Below are positions 1 to 8,232 of a DNA stretch of 54,325 nucleotides, piece after piece. Below the pieces are notes generated by a model. It worked only from the letters and a program-made list of their open reading frames with translations, was not told the origin of the DNA and ran no database searches. The stretch is from Sphingosinicella soli (lineage in GTDB: Bacteria > Pseudomonadota > Alphaproteobacteria > Sphingomonadales > Sphingomonadaceae): the NCBI RefSeq assembly GCF_014199685.1, contig NZ_JACHNZ010000028.1, positions 1 to 54,325 of the forward strand, in the 5' to 3' direction. Position numbers and translations under genes: made by a program. The stretch's first letter is position 1; every line of letters starts with the position of its first letter.

Positions 1-91
1 GGGATGGCGTAAGCACCCGTTCTCTATTCCAGATCAGTAACTTACACCACGTCCGCCAACCCCATCCCATGCTCCCGGTGAATAAGACGGG
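1..91. other. Unassigned window-edge sequence with inverted repeats
   Basis: No gene is visible here. The block starts with GGGATGG, and CCATCCC lies near position 65; GTAAG and CTTAC form an inner pair, so the stretch can fold into a large interrupted hairpin. It is less GC-rich than the flagellar genes that follow. It could be the end of an insertion sequence or another repeat, which would explain why the contig stops here, but I do not recognise a specific family. Confidence 0.3.
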
Positions 92-409
92 CTAGGCCGT
101 TCTCGCCTTTCCATAGAGCCTGCGCGCGGTGCCGGATTGGCGCAGCGCCCTTGTGCTGCGCTCATGCGCGCGGCGGCCCACGTCGATGGCATGGCCGATC
201 GTCACGGAATGCGAATCGGCCTTGCGCAGCGCACCGAGCGCCTCGGCACGCAGCGCCGGATCGGCGGCGAGCCCGGAAAGCGTCTTCAGAATCGCGATTC
301 GCACCGTTTCATATCGCTCAACCGCAGTCCAGTCGCCGCCGGCAGCGGCGTGCGCCGCCATGCCGGACAGCGATTCGAGATCGCCCAGAAGCGCCGGAAT
401 GGCCGTCAC
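92..409 (-). CDS. FliT-like small flagellar protein
   Basis: Encodes a 105-residue, mostly helical protein with no membrane segment. It is the last gene of the fliD-fliS unit and its ATG overlaps the fliS stop as ATGA, so the two are translationally coupled. A small helical protein after fliD and fliS is usually FliT, the export chaperone for the FliD cap. Sequence similarity to FliT is weak by eye, so the role rests mainly on position. The N-terminal half looks like a helical bundle and the C-terminal third is rich in Arg and Ala. An unrelated flagellar accessory protein is the alternative. Confidence 0.55.
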   Translation of the reverse strand: MTAIPALLGDLESLSGMAAHAAAGGDWTAVERYETVRIAILKTLSGLAADPALRAEALGALRKADSHSVTIGHAIDVGRRAHERSTRALRQSGTARRLYGKARTA

Positions 410-789
410 GGGCGAATCTGCCGCCAGGCTTCGGCGAGCGCAGCAGCGGCGTCCGTCACCGCCGCGAGGCGGCGCGCGTCGTTATCGCGCCCGGCCGCGA
501 ACGCCTCCTGACGCAGATCGTTGTAGGCGGCCGCCAGCGACTGCGCGACCGCGCCGCCGCGATTGAAATCGAGACCCGATTCGAGCCCGTGCAGGATCGA
601 AAGCGCGCGGCTGATGCGGCTGCTTTTCAGCGAAAAATCCTGCCGTTCGATCGCGATACCGGCCTGCCGAAGCGCGGACAGCAGTTCGTCGTACAGCATC
701 TCGATCAGGCGGTGCGGGCTTGCCTGCTCGGTGCGGGTGGCGGTGTCGATTGCGGCGTACTGCTGCCGCGCGCGCAGGGCGTGCGTCAT
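406..789 (-). CDS. fliS: Flagellin export chaperone FliS
   Basis: FliS binds the disordered C-terminus of newly made flagellin in the cytoplasm, stops it polymerising early and delivers it to FlhA. The 127-residue product has the family signature: an early QY followed by a segment reading SPHRLIEMLYDELL, then further amphipathic helices that make the four-helix bundle. I chose the ATG at 789 because it overlaps the fliD stop codon as ATGA; an in-frame start seven codons upstream would lie inside fliD. It should be transcribed with fliD from the sigma-28 promoter at 2823-2849, together with the filament genes it serves. Confidence 0.92.
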   Translation of the reverse strand: MTHALRARQQYAAIDTATRTEQASPHRLIEMLYDELLSALRQAGIAIERQDFSLKSSRISRALSILHGLESGLDFNRGGAVAQSLAAAYNDLRQEAFAAGRDNDARRLAAVTDAAAALAEAWRQIRP

Positions 790-2774
790 CAGCCGGCGTC
801 CCGCGTCCACAAGTCGATTTGCTGCTTCATATACTCCTGCGTGCTGTTGAAGGCCGCGATGGCGCGTTCCATCGCGGCGAACTGGATGGTGAGCCGGTCT
901 TCGAGCGCAAGGCTGCGGGCCTCGACCCGCTCCTGCTCCTCGGCGATCGACTGGGCTTCCTTGGCCAGCCTTTCGGAGGCCGTCGTGAACCCGCCGCCTG
1001 CGGCCGAGAGCTGCTTCTGGATGTCGCTGATGAGGCCCGAAACGGTCGACCGCACGACAATCGTGGAGGACGTGGCGTTGCCCAGAATATTAACCGCGAG
1101 CCCCGATGCGGAAGACGAGGACGCGGCGATCAGGCGATTGCCGATGCCGATGGCATCGACCCCGCCGATCTTGCCCGAAACATTGGTGCCCGCCATCGCG
1201 CTCGGCACGTCGAGCCCGAGCGTGCCGGCGAGCGTGCCGTCCAGCCCCACCAGCGTAATGCCCGATGTGCTGCCCACGCCGCGCGAGGTGAAGGTGAAGC
1301 TAGACCCGTCCCACGCCGCGCTCAGCGACAGGCCGAACGATTTCAGCACCGAATCGTCGTTGATTGCGGTCTCGAACGCCGCAGCGAGCGCCGCGCCGGT
1401 CGCGTAGCTGCCTTCGGGCAGGCTGATCGCGAGCGAGGTGCGGCCGTCGAGCGTGACGGTGAAGCTCTTGTTCGTCGCATCGATCACGACGGGCACGTCA
1501 AAGGCCGAAGCCGCCGCCGCGCCGCTCAGCGTGCCGGACGTCGCCGCCACGATATCGGTGACGGCGTAGGTTCCGGGCTTCGCCGCGCCGAGGCTGCTGG
1601 CGATCTCGACCAGCGGCGAACTGCTCGTCTGGCCCGGTACGAACATGTCGTGGACACGCCCGGGATGGTCGGTCACGGCCTTCGTGAGCGCCGCGTCGTC
1701 GATGCTGAGCGTGCCGTCGCGGTTGGTCTTGATGCCGATTTCGGCAAGGCTGGAAGGGCCGCCGCCGTCGGTCAGCAGCATCCGGGTGCTGAGGTCCGCG
1801 AGCATCCGTTTGAGATCGCGCGTCGTGCGGTCGCTCGCCAGCGCGCCGGCTTCCGTCCCGCTTGTCGCGGGCCGGGTTTCCGTCGCGAGCATGGACACAA
1901 GCTCGTTATAAACATCCACGTAATTGCCGACCGCCGTTTTCAGCGTCGCGGCATCATAGTCGCTCGAAAGCGTCACCGGCCCGTCGGTGAGCTTCATCAG
2001 ATCGAGCTTCAGGCCGGAAACAAGGTCCGAAATGCTGTTCGTGGGCCGTTCCACGGTAAGGCCGTCGATCACGACGACAGCGTTCTTCGCCTGCGCCGTC
2101 CACGTCATCCCGGCGGTGCCGGGGCCGAATTCGAAGGCTTCGAGGCCGGCACTGGCGTCGATGGTGAAGGCGCTCGCCGCGCCGGTCTCGCCGCGCAGAA
2201 CAAGGCGGGCGCCGCTTGCATCCTCCACGATCGAGGCGGTGACGCCCGCGTTCGATGCGTTGATCGCCTGCTGAAGCCCCACGAGGCTGTTGTTTTCCGG
2301 CCCGATGGTGATGGCAAGCGGCGCGGCGGTGCCCGCCGAAAAGCCCGCAGGCGTTGGAAACGTGCCCGAAAGCGTCCCAAAATCGATCGTCAGCGTGCCC
2401 TCGCCGATCGGCGCATTGCGGTCGGCGACCGCTGCCGATGCGACCGTCTGGCGCTGCGCGAGCTGCGTCACTTCAAGCGTATGCGAAAGCGACGGCGGGC
2501 TCGAAGACCCGCTCAGCGACAGCGCGATCGAGGACGTATCGCTGCTGATGACCTGACGCCCGAGCGCGCCGCTGCCGACCAGCGAACCGAGCGCTGACGA
2601 GAAGGCGGCAAGCGCGGAGCTGATCGTGGACAGGCTGGAAATCTTGGCGTCCACCGCCGTCTGGCGCGCTGTCAGCTTCGTGTCGCTGCCCGAACGCTGC
2701 GCGGCGACGAGGTCCGCAATCAGCTGCGTGGTATCGATTCCCGATCCACTGCCGAGCGATGTCAGGATGGACAT
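789..2774 (-). CDS. fliD: Flagellar hook-associated protein 2 (filament cap) FliD
   Basis: FliD forms the cap at the tip of the growing filament and helps flagellin subunits fold into place. The product has 661 residues. It begins MSILTSLGSGSGIDTTQLI, the classic FliD N-terminus (short leader, then GSGIDT), and ends in a long helical region that pairs with the N-terminal helix in the coiled-coil leg. The middle is Ala/Ser/Thr/Gly-rich, as in other exposed filament-cap domains. The ATG at 2774 fits this N-terminus; an upstream in-frame ATG at 2810 would add 12 atypical basic residues. A sigma-28-type promoter lies about 50 bases upstream. The gene overlaps fliS by four bases. Confidence 0.95.
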   Translation of the reverse strand: MSILTSLGSGSGIDTTQLIADLVAAQRSGSDTKLTARQTAVDAKISSLSTISSALAAFSSALGSLVGSGALGRQVISSDTSSIALSLSGSSSPPSLSHTLEVTQLAQRQTVASAAVADRNAPIGEGTLTIDFGTLSGTFPTPAGFSAGTAAPLAITIGPENNSLVGLQQAINASNAGVTASIVEDASGARLVLRGETGAASAFTIDASAGLEAFEFGPGTAGMTWTAQAKNAVVVIDGLTVERPTNSISDLVSGLKLDLMKLTDGPVTLSSDYDAATLKTAVGNYVDVYNELVSMLATETRPATSGTEAGALASDRTTRDLKRMLADLSTRMLLTDGGGPSSLAEIGIKTNRDGTLSIDDAALTKAVTDHPGRVHDMFVPGQTSSSPLVEIASSLGAAKPGTYAVTDIVAATSGTLSGAAAASAFDVPVVIDATNKSFTVTLDGRTSLAISLPEGSYATGAALAAAFETAINDDSVLKSFGLSLSAAWDGSSFTFTSRGVGSTSGITLVGLDGTLAGTLGLDVPSAMAGTNVSGKIGGVDAIGIGNRLIAASSSSASGLAVNILGNATSSTIVVRSTVSGLISDIQKQLSAAGGGFTTASERLAKEAQSIAEEQERVEARSLALEDRLTIQFAAMERAIAAFNSTQEYMKQQIDLWTRDAG

Positions 2775-2822
2775 TGAGACTGCCTTCTTGTTCCAGCGGA
2801 CGCGCGCCATCCGCTCTGACTG

Positions 2823-2849
2823 TTGACGACCGGTTCTGCCCGGGATTTA
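2823..2849 (-). promoter_or_regulatory. Sigma-28 (FliA) promoter of fliD-fliS
   Basis: Read on the minus strand the site is TAAATCCC-N11-GTCGTCAA. This resembles the sigma-28 consensus TAAAGTTT-N11-GCCGATAA with exactly the expected spacing. The same GTCGTNAA downstream element occurs before flagellin and motA in this window, which supports a genuine FliA-dependent class. Confidence 0.75.
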
Positions 2850-2883
2850 GGGAATAATCGGTAAAGATTCGCGGGCGCGCGCA

Positions 2884-4011
2884 TCACAGTGCCCGCCCCG
2901 TCTCGTCGAAGCGCGCACCTTCGGGCACGTCGATGTCCGGCTGGCTCAGGCGGTCGCGCTCCACGCTGAACACGAACGCCAGCACGCCCGCCACGGCGAC
3001 ATAAAGATCGTCGCGGATTTCCTGGCCGATCTTCGAGGTGAAGAACACGGCGCGGGCGAGCAGCGGATACGACAGCACCGGCACTTCGTTTTCCGCCGCG
3101 AGATCGCGAATCACCTCCGCGACGAGATCCTTGCCCTTCGCGACGACGATCGGCGCGAGATCGCGCGTCTTGTCGTAGCGCAGCGCCACGGCGAAATGCG
3201 TCGGGTTCGTCAGCACGACATGCGCCTGCTGCATGCCCGCGCGCATGTTGTTGCGCGTCGCTTCGCGCTGGCGGCGGCGAAGCTGCATCTTCACCTCGGG
3301 CGAACCTTCGGTCTGCTTCATCTCGTCCTTGATTTCCTGCCGCGACATGCGGAGCTTGCGCAGGAGCTGGATCGCCTGAAGCGGAATATCGATCCCCGCC
3401 ACCAGGACGAGCCCGAACGACAGGACGAGCATGAAAACGATTGCGAGGTGCCCGGTGTGGCCGATCGCCGTCATCACGTCTTCCGCGCCGAGCGCCGCCA
3501 TGTCGCGCGCGTAGCCCGAGAGCATCCACCAGCCGATCGCGCCGACGAGGACGACCTTCAGGATGGATTTGCCCAGCTCGGTGAGACCCTGAATCCCGAA
3601 GGTGCGCTTCACATAGTTCATCGGGTTCATGCGCGAGGCCTTGGGCGCCATCAGCGACATGTTGAACTGGAACGTGCCGAGGAGCGCCTGGCTGGCGATC
3701 GCCGCGACGAAGCAGGCGCCCAGCAGCCCCGCGAGCGGGAACGCGACGGCCTTGCCCAGCGCCCACGTCATCGCGGCGGGCTGGAAGTTCGTGCCGCCGT
3801 GCTTGAGCCCGAGCAGGCCGGTCTTCAGCATGGTTTCGAGGCTGGAGACCATCCAGCCCCCCGCAAGCGCGAGATACCCCGCGCCGACGAGCATCACGAG
3901 CGCGGTGGTGAGTTCGCGCGAGCGCAGGACATCGCCCTTTTTCGACGCGTCGCGCTTGCGCTTTTCGGTCGGCGCTTCGGTTTGCTGGTCCTTTTCGGGT
4001 TTGTCGGCCAC
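2884..4011 (-). CDS. flhB: Flagellar export switch protein FlhB
   Basis: FlhB is the inner-membrane export component that switches substrate specificity from rod/hook to filament proteins. The 375-residue product has a charged N-terminus, about four membrane segments between residues 35 and 215, and a cytoplasmic domain with the autocleavage motif NPTH at residues 269-272, where cleavage falls between Asn and Pro. All motif residues are intact. The length is normal for the family. It is the last gene of the unit that starts at fliK and lies three bases after fliR. FliK encoded in the same unit supplies the hook-length signal that FlhB reads. Confidence 0.97.
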   Translation of the reverse strand: MADKPEKDQQTEAPTEKRKRDASKKGDVLRSRELTTALVMLVGAGYLALAGGWMVSSLETMLKTGLLGLKHGGTNFQPAAMTWALGKAVAFPLAGLLGACFVAAIASQALLGTFQFNMSLMAPKASRMNPMNYVKRTFGIQGLTELGKSILKVVLVGAIGWWMLSGYARDMAALGAEDVMTAIGHTGHLAIVFMLVLSFGLVLVAGIDIPLQAIQLLRKLRMSRQEIKDEMKQTEGSPEVKMQLRRRQREATRNNMRAGMQQAHVVLTNPTHFAVALRYDKTRDLAPIVVAKGKDLVAEVIRDLAAENEVPVLSYPLLARAVFFTSKIGQEIRDDLYVAVAGVLAFVFSVERDRLSQPDIDVPEGARFDETGRAL

Positions 4012-4014
4012 CGC

Positions 4015-4794
4015 CTAACGCCCTTCCAGCCAGGTCTGCGCCTCGTCGAGGCCCGTGTCCGCTGCGGACTGCATCAGGTCGCTCATCGCCGGAAACGCGA
4101 TCGCGAGCACGACGAAGCCCACCATCAGCGTCAGCGGCAGGCCGACGGCGAAGATGTTGAGCTGCGGCGCGGTGCGCGTCAGCACACCGACGAGCAGGTT
4201 GAGCGCGAACAGCGCGAAGCCGACGGGCAACGCGATGGCGAGCCCGCCCGCGAACACGAACCCGCCGAACTTCACGATCGCCCAGAAATGGTCGCGCGTC
4301 AGCCAGTCCCCGCCGAGCGGCATCAGCGCGTAGCTCTCCACGATCAGGCGCACGAGAATGAGGTGGCCGTTCAGCGCCAGGAACAGCAGCGTCATCAGGA
4401 TCATCAGGAACTGCCCGACGACCGCGCTGTTGTTGCCGCTCTGCGGATCGACCATGTTGGCGAAGCCGAGGCCGATCGAATTGGCGATATATTCGCCCGC
4501 CAGCAGCGGCGCGGCGAACGCGAGCTGCAGGATGAAGCCGACCGAAAGCCCGATCATCAGCTCCTGGATCACGATCACCAGCCCCTGCAGCGACAGGATG
4601 TCGTGGGGCACGTTCACCGGATAGACCGACAGCACCAGCACGCCGATCGCGCCCGCGAGCACGATGCGCACCTGCAGCGGCACGCCGATCGCCGAGAAGA
4701 TCGGCGCGGCCACCAGCGTGCCGCCGATGCGCAGCATGGCGAACATCAGCTGCATCAGCCACGCCTCGATCCCGATGGACATGATTTCGCTCAT
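4015..4794 (-). CDS. fliR: Flagellar export gate protein FliR
   Basis: FliR is an integral membrane subunit of the FliPQR export gate at the centre of the MS ring. The 259-residue product has five to six hydrophobic segments, with typical family passages such as the early MLRIGG and the PLQVRI segment. Length and position between fliQ and flhB match the usual order fliP-Q-R-flhB. A palindromic repeat sits between fliQ and fliR (4816-4917), so fliR translation probably does not depend on overlap with fliQ. Confidence 0.96.
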   Translation of the reverse strand: MSEIMSIGIEAWLMQLMFAMLRIGGTLVAAPIFSAIGVPLQVRIVLAGAIGVLVLSVYPVNVPHDILSLQGLVIVIQELMIGLSVGFILQLAFAAPLLAGEYIANSIGLGFANMVDPQSGNNSAVVGQFLMILMTLLFLALNGHLILVRLIVESYALMPLGGDWLTRDHFWAIVKFGGFVFAGGLAIALPVGFALFALNLLVGVLTRTAPQLNIFAVGLPLTLMVGFVVLAIAFPAMSDLMQSAADTGLDEAQTWLEGR

Positions 4795-4815
4795 CGAAGG
4801 ACGAGGCCCTGAAAG

Positions 4816-4917
4816 CCCCTCCTCTTCAGAGGGGTTGGGGTGGAGCAGTGATGGAATTTCCGGGGATGGCGTTTGGGGCGACGCCCCACCCCCGGCCCCT
4901 CCCCTGAAGAGGAGGGG
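4816..4917. repeat. Palindromic REP/MITE-like intergenic repeat between fliQ and fliR
   Basis: The outer arms CCCCTCCTCTTCAG (4816-4829) and CTGAAGAGGAGGGG (4904-4917) are perfect complements, and the pairing continues inward imperfectly through G-rich and C-rich blocks (GGGGTGG near 4837 against the CCACCCC blocks near 4890). A further small hairpin, GGGGCG-A-CGCCCC, lies around 4876-4887. The composition differs from the coding sequence around it. It has the look of a dispersed palindromic repeat, and in RNA it would form a stable stem between fliQ and fliR. Confidence 0.75.
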
Positions 4918-4936
4918 TGAACGGCAAGTCCGCCCG

Positions 4937-5206
4937 TCATCGCACGAGGTCCGGAATCCGCTCGAAAATGTCCTGCGTGAAATCGACGAGCAGCCCCATC
5001 ATCAGCCCGCCGAAGAGGCCGAGGCAGACGAGCACGCCGAGCAATTTGGGCACGAAGCTGAGCGTCGCCTCGTTGATCGAGGTTGCCGCCTGCACCATGC
5101 CGAGCAGCACGCCGATGGCGAGCGCGGGGATGATGACCGGCGCGGAAACCAGAACGAGAATCCAGAGCGCCTGTCCGGCGGCGGCGGTGAAATAGGCTGC
5201 ATCCAT
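4937..5206 (-). CDS. fliQ: Flagellar export gate protein FliQ
   Basis: FliQ is a small inner-membrane subunit of the FliPQR gate. The 89-residue product has two strong hydrophobic helices linked by a short polar loop, and the family passage around QAATSINEATLSFVPK. The ATG at 5206 gives the usual N-terminus and lies 11 bases after the fliP stop; an in-frame start at 5221 would overlap fliP and add five residues. The C-terminus is immediately followed by the palindromic repeat before fliR. Confidence 0.95.
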   Translation of the reverse strand: MDAAYFTAAAGQALWILVLVSAPVIIPALAIGVLLGMVQAATSINEATLSFVPKLLGVLVCLGLFGGLMMGLLVDFTQDIFERIPDLVR

Positions 5207-5217
5207 CGCGTGTCCCC

Positions 5218-6009
5218 TCAAGTCGTGAAGAAGCTGCCGGCGAGCGAGCCCATGGTGAGCGCCCAGCCGTCGACGAGAACGAACAGCAGCAGTTTGAAGG
5301 GAAGCGAGATCAGCGTCGGCGACAGCATCATCATGCCCAGCGACATCAGCACCGCAGCGACGACCAGATCGATGACGAGGAACGGCAGGAAGATCAGAAA
5401 TCCGATCTGGAACGCCGTCTTCAGCTCGCTCGTGACGAACGCGGGCAGCAGCACCGAAAACGGCACGTCGGAAGCCTGTTCATAGGCGCCGTCCTTCTTC
5501 AGGTTGGCGAACAGGATGATATCCTTCTGCCGCGTCTGCGCCATCATGAAGCGGTGCAGCACGGTGCCGCCCTTTTCCACGGCGGTATCGATCGGCATGG
5601 CGTTCGCCGCATAGGGCTTGAAGGCGGTTTCGTTGATCTCGGTCAGCGCCGGGCTCATCACGAAGAAGGTGAGGAACAGCGACAGGCCGATCAGCACCTG
5701 ATTGGGCGGCGTCTGCGCAAGGCCGAGCGCCTGCCGCAGGATCGAAAGCACGATGATGATGCGCGTGAACGCCGTCATCATCAGGATCACTGCCGGTAGC
5801 ACCGACAGCAATGTCATCAGGACGAGAACCTGCAGCGACAGCGAGAGCGGCTGGCGCGCGCCGGGCGCGGCAGCGCCGGTCAACGTATCGGCGGCGAACT
5901 GGACGGGCGAAGGCCCGGCGGGCGCAGTCTGCGCGAGCGCGGGCGCGGCAAGCAGGAACAGCGCGGCGACGAGAAACGGCGCAAAGCGTTTGAGACGATC
6001 AGCGCGCAT
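5218..6009 (-). CDS. fliP: Flagellar export gate protein FliP
   Basis: FliP is the main pore-forming subunit of the export gate. The 263-residue protein begins with a cleavable signal peptide ending near ALAQ, as is usual for FliP, followed by hydrophobic helices. Conserved family passages are visible: [32 protein letters not shown], and the C-terminal segment with [18 protein letters not shown]. Length is normal. The start overlaps the end of fliO by 11 bases, so the two are probably translationally coupled. Confidence 0.97.
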   Translation of the reverse strand: MRADRLKRFAPFLVAALFLLAAPALAQTAPAGPSPVQFAADTLTGAAAPGARQPLSLSLQVLVLMTLLSVLPAVILMMTAFTRIIIVLSILRQALGLAQTPPNQVLIGLSLFLTFFVMSPALTEINETAFKPYAANAMPIDTAVEKGGTVLHRFMMAQTRQKDIILFANLKKDGAYEQASDVPFSVLLPAFVTSELKTAFQIGFLIFLPFLVIDLVVAAVLMSLGMMMLSPTLISLPFKLLLFVLVDGWALTMGSLAGSFFTT

Positions 6010-6307
6010 CGTCGTCGTCCTCGAGCGTGAAGCTGATCGCGGGCACTTCGGAGAGGAGGTTCGCGCCCTGCTTCGTTACGGCGAGAAGGAGCCGCTTGCC
6101 TTCGAAATCGACGACGGCGAGCTTGACCGCCGGGGTGAGGAACACGGTTCCGGAAAGCCGGGCGGCGGAGCGGACGGCGGTGCGGGATTTGAGCCCGCCC
6201 GTGAGTCCGCCGAGGTTATAGCGTTTCGCGAGCCACAATCCGGCAACGATCAGCCCGCACACCAGCGGCAGCATGATCGCCAGCCGCAACACATAATCCC
6301 CGATCAA
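5999..6307 (-). CDS. fliO: Flagellar biosynthesis protein FliO-like
   Basis: FliO is a small membrane protein that helps FliP assemble. This 102-residue product has one N-terminal membrane helix (about residues 8-26) and a short cytoplasmic domain with the typical beta-rich run ending [15 protein letters not shown]. Sequence conservation in FliO is low, so the call depends on the single helix plus small soluble tail and on its place between fliN and fliP. The acidic C-terminal tail (EDDDDAR) is unusual and overlaps the fliP start. Confidence 0.8.
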   Translation of the reverse strand: MIGDYVLRLAIMLPLVCGLIVAGLWLAKRYNLGGLTGGLKSRTAVRSAARLSGTVFLTPAVKLAVVDFEGKRLLLAVTKQGANLLSEVPAISFTLEDDDDAR

Positions 6308-6335
6308 GGTCCACCCCCGTCAAAATCTTGACGCG

Positions 6336-6650
6336 TCAGATGTCCTTGACGCGTTCTCCCGGTGCCACAATGTCGGTAATCCGTACGCCGAAGCGTCCAC
6401 CGACCGTCACCACCTCGCCCCTCGCAAAGAGTGTGCCATTTGCGAACAGGTCGAGCGGGGCGCCCGCCGGGCGGTCCAGCTCGACGATGCTGCCTTCGTT
6501 GAGGTTGAGCAGATCGCGGATCTTCACCTGGCTGGTGCCGACCTCGACCGAAAGGCGGACATCGATTTCCTGCAGCAGGCGAAGGTTGGCGGATCCGGGC
6601 TTCCAGGGATCCTCGGCCCTGGCGTTTTCGGCGGCTTCGGCTTCAGTCAT
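6336..6650 (-). CDS. fliN: Flagellar motor switch protein FliN
   Basis: FliN forms the bottom of the cytoplasmic C ring, which binds the export ATPase complex and sets rotation direction. The 104-residue product is almost entirely the SpoA/surface presentation domain, with typical passages such as IDVRLSVEVGTSQVKIRDLL, the LDRPAGAPLDLFANG segment and GRFGVRITDI. It lies directly after fliM, its C-ring partner, and before fliO. Length is close to the short FliN type without a long N-terminal extension. Confidence 0.95.
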   Translation of the reverse strand: MTEAEAAENARAEDPWKPGSANLRLLQEIDVRLSVEVGTSQVKIRDLLNLNEGSIVELDRPAGAPLDLFANGTLFARGEVVTVGGRFGVRITDIVAPGERVKDI

Positions 6651-6666
6651 GTCAGGCTCCTTGAAA

Positions 6667-7656
6667 CTAGCGGTTGGTGGTGGCGCGGGGACGCGCGATG
6701 GTTCGGATCTTCAGCGCGGCGTTGCCGTTGGCCTCGCCGGGCGACCCGACACCGAATGTGGTTTTCTCGACGAGCATGTGCAGCTCTTCGGGCACATGGA
6801 TGGGCACCACGTCGCCGACCTTCAGCGCCATGATCGCGCGCATCGACATCGTCGGCTCCGCAAGGATCGAGCGCACCGGCAGCTCGACATCGAGCAGCGC
6901 GGATTTCAGGCGGCCTTTCCAGCCGGGATCGGTTTCGCTCTGTTCGGTGATGATCCGCAGGCGCAGCAGCGGCAGCAGCGGTTTCAGCGCGTTCAGCGGA
7001 TAAACCACATCGATGGCCGACGTGCCGCCGCGCGGCAGGTGCAGCAGAAAGCGCGTAACGACGACCATGTCGTTCGTTTCGAGGAACGAGAGGAACTGCG
7101 GGTGGCTTTCGCTTGAAATGCGGCTGAACTGAAGGTGGAAGATATCCGCCCACGCCGCATCGAGCTGCGCGAACAGTCGGCCGAGCAGCGATTGCTGCAC
7201 GCGGTCTTCGGCGGCGGTGAACTCGCTTGCGCGCGTTGCAGGCGCTTCGCCCCGGCCGCCGTAATAGGCGTCGACGATCGTGCCGATCAGATCAGGCTTC
7301 ATCACCACGAGGCCGTTGCCGCGCAGCGGCTCCATGCGGACGATGGTGAGGCTGAGGAAATCCTCGAAGCCTTCCGAATAGCTGCCGAAGGATTCGAGCG
7401 AGGTGAGACCGCAATCCACCTTGGGCGCAACGCGCAGCATCGGCTGGAACACCTGCCGCATGCCGCGCGCGATGCGCTCGTTCAGCATGTGGAGTGCGTG
7501 CAGGTCGCCGAACTCGCGTTCGTCGCCGCTGTCGAAGCTCCACGGCGCGATCACACCGTCGGGCATCACGCCCGCACCCGATGCGATGCTGCCGTCGGCG
7601 ATGCCCGCCTGCAGCGCTTCGATTTCTTCCTTGCTGAGATTGAGATCGGAACTCAT
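6667..7656 (-). CDS. fliM: Flagellar motor switch protein FliM
   Basis: FliM forms the wall of the C ring and receives phosphorylated CheY. The 329-residue product starts with an LSKEEIEAL segment close to the conserved CheY-binding peptide, followed by the middle CheC-like domain with the GGRG form of the GGxG motif near residue 140, and a C-terminal FliN-like domain with LKVGDVVPIHVPEELHMLV. Length is normal. It stands 16 bases before fliN and 7 bases after fliL, in the order L-M-N-O-P-Q-R found in many flagellar operons. Confidence 0.96.
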   Translation of the reverse strand: MSSDLNLSKEEIEALQAGIADGSIASGAGVMPDGVIAPWSFDSGDEREFGDLHALHMLNERIARGMRQVFQPMLRVAPKVDCGLTSLESFGSYSEGFEDFLSLTIVRMEPLRGNGLVVMKPDLIGTIVDAYYGGRGEAPATRASEFTAAEDRVQQSLLGRLFAQLDAAWADIFHLQFSRISSESHPQFLSFLETNDMVVVTRFLLHLPRGGTSAIDVVYPLNALKPLLPLLRLRIITEQSETDPGWKGRLKSALLDVELPVRSILAEPTMSMRAIMALKVGDVVPIHVPEELHMLVEKTTFGVGSPGEANGNAALKIRTIARPRATTNR

Positions 7657-7663
7657 GGCGCGC

Positions 7664-8221
7664 CTACTGGATTACGAAGCTGGTGAAATAGACGTGGGAA
7701 ATTCCGCCGAAACCGGTTTTGTCCTGAAGCGTCTTGTTGATCCCGGCGCGAAGGCGGCGTTGCAGCTCTTCCTTGCCCTTCACGGTCGCGACATGGTCGG
7801 CGGTCTGCTCTCCGAGCACGCCGAGGATGGCGCTGCGGATCGCGGGCTCGTTCTTCTCGACCGCCTCGATCACGCGGTTGTCGTAGTTCGTCGCGACGCC
7901 GAGCCCGACCTGGATATAGCGGTTGGGATCGGTCAGGTTCGCGGTGAACTCGCGCTTCATCTCGAAATAGATCGTCTCGTAATGGCCGTCGCCGTCCGCG
8001 TCGGTCTGCGTCGGCGCGTCACCGCCTTCCGCGCGTTCGACAAGTTGCGGCTTGTTCTTGTCCACCTTGGGGCCGTGGCCGCCACCGATCAGGCCGCTCG
8101 TCGTGGCATACCAGCCGCCCGCCGCGCCGCCGCCCAGCAGAACAAGGGCGCCGATAACGGGAATGAGCTTGCCGACAAGGCCGCTCTTCTTCTTGGGGGC
8201 AGGTGCGGGAGTATCACTCAT
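7664..8221 (-). CDS. fliL: Flagellar basal body-associated protein FliL
   Basis: FliL is a single-span inner-membrane protein that surrounds and stabilises the stators. The 185-residue product has a short Lys-rich cytoplasmic tail, one membrane helix at about residues 16-38, and a periplasmic domain containing the family passages TANLTDPNRYIQVGLGVA and the C-terminal VYFTSFVIQ. The linker after the membrane helix is longer and more polar than in enteric FliL. It sits between fliK and fliM. Confidence 0.93.
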   Translation of the reverse strand: MSDTPAPAPKKKSGLVGKLIPVIGALVLLGGGAAGGWYATTSGLIGGGHGPKVDKNKPQLVERAEGGDAPTQTDADGDGHYETIYFEMKREFTANLTDPNRYIQVGLGVATNYDNRVIEAVEKNEPAIRSAILGVLGEQTADHVATVKGKEELQRRLRAGINKTLQDKTGFGGISHVYFTSFVIQ

Positions 8222-8232
8222 GTCGATCTTTC

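Noticed and set aside
720-2597. A 625-codon open frame on the plus strand opposite fliD
   Set aside because: It is an antisense shadow of fliD in GC-rich sequence. It is extremely rich in Arg, has no domain-like pattern, and fliD fits its family throughout.
3196-4812. A 538-codon open frame opposite flhB and fliR
   Set aside because: Antisense shadow; its composition is dominated by His, Arg, Asp and Glu as expected from reversed membrane-protein codons, and it has no start signal.
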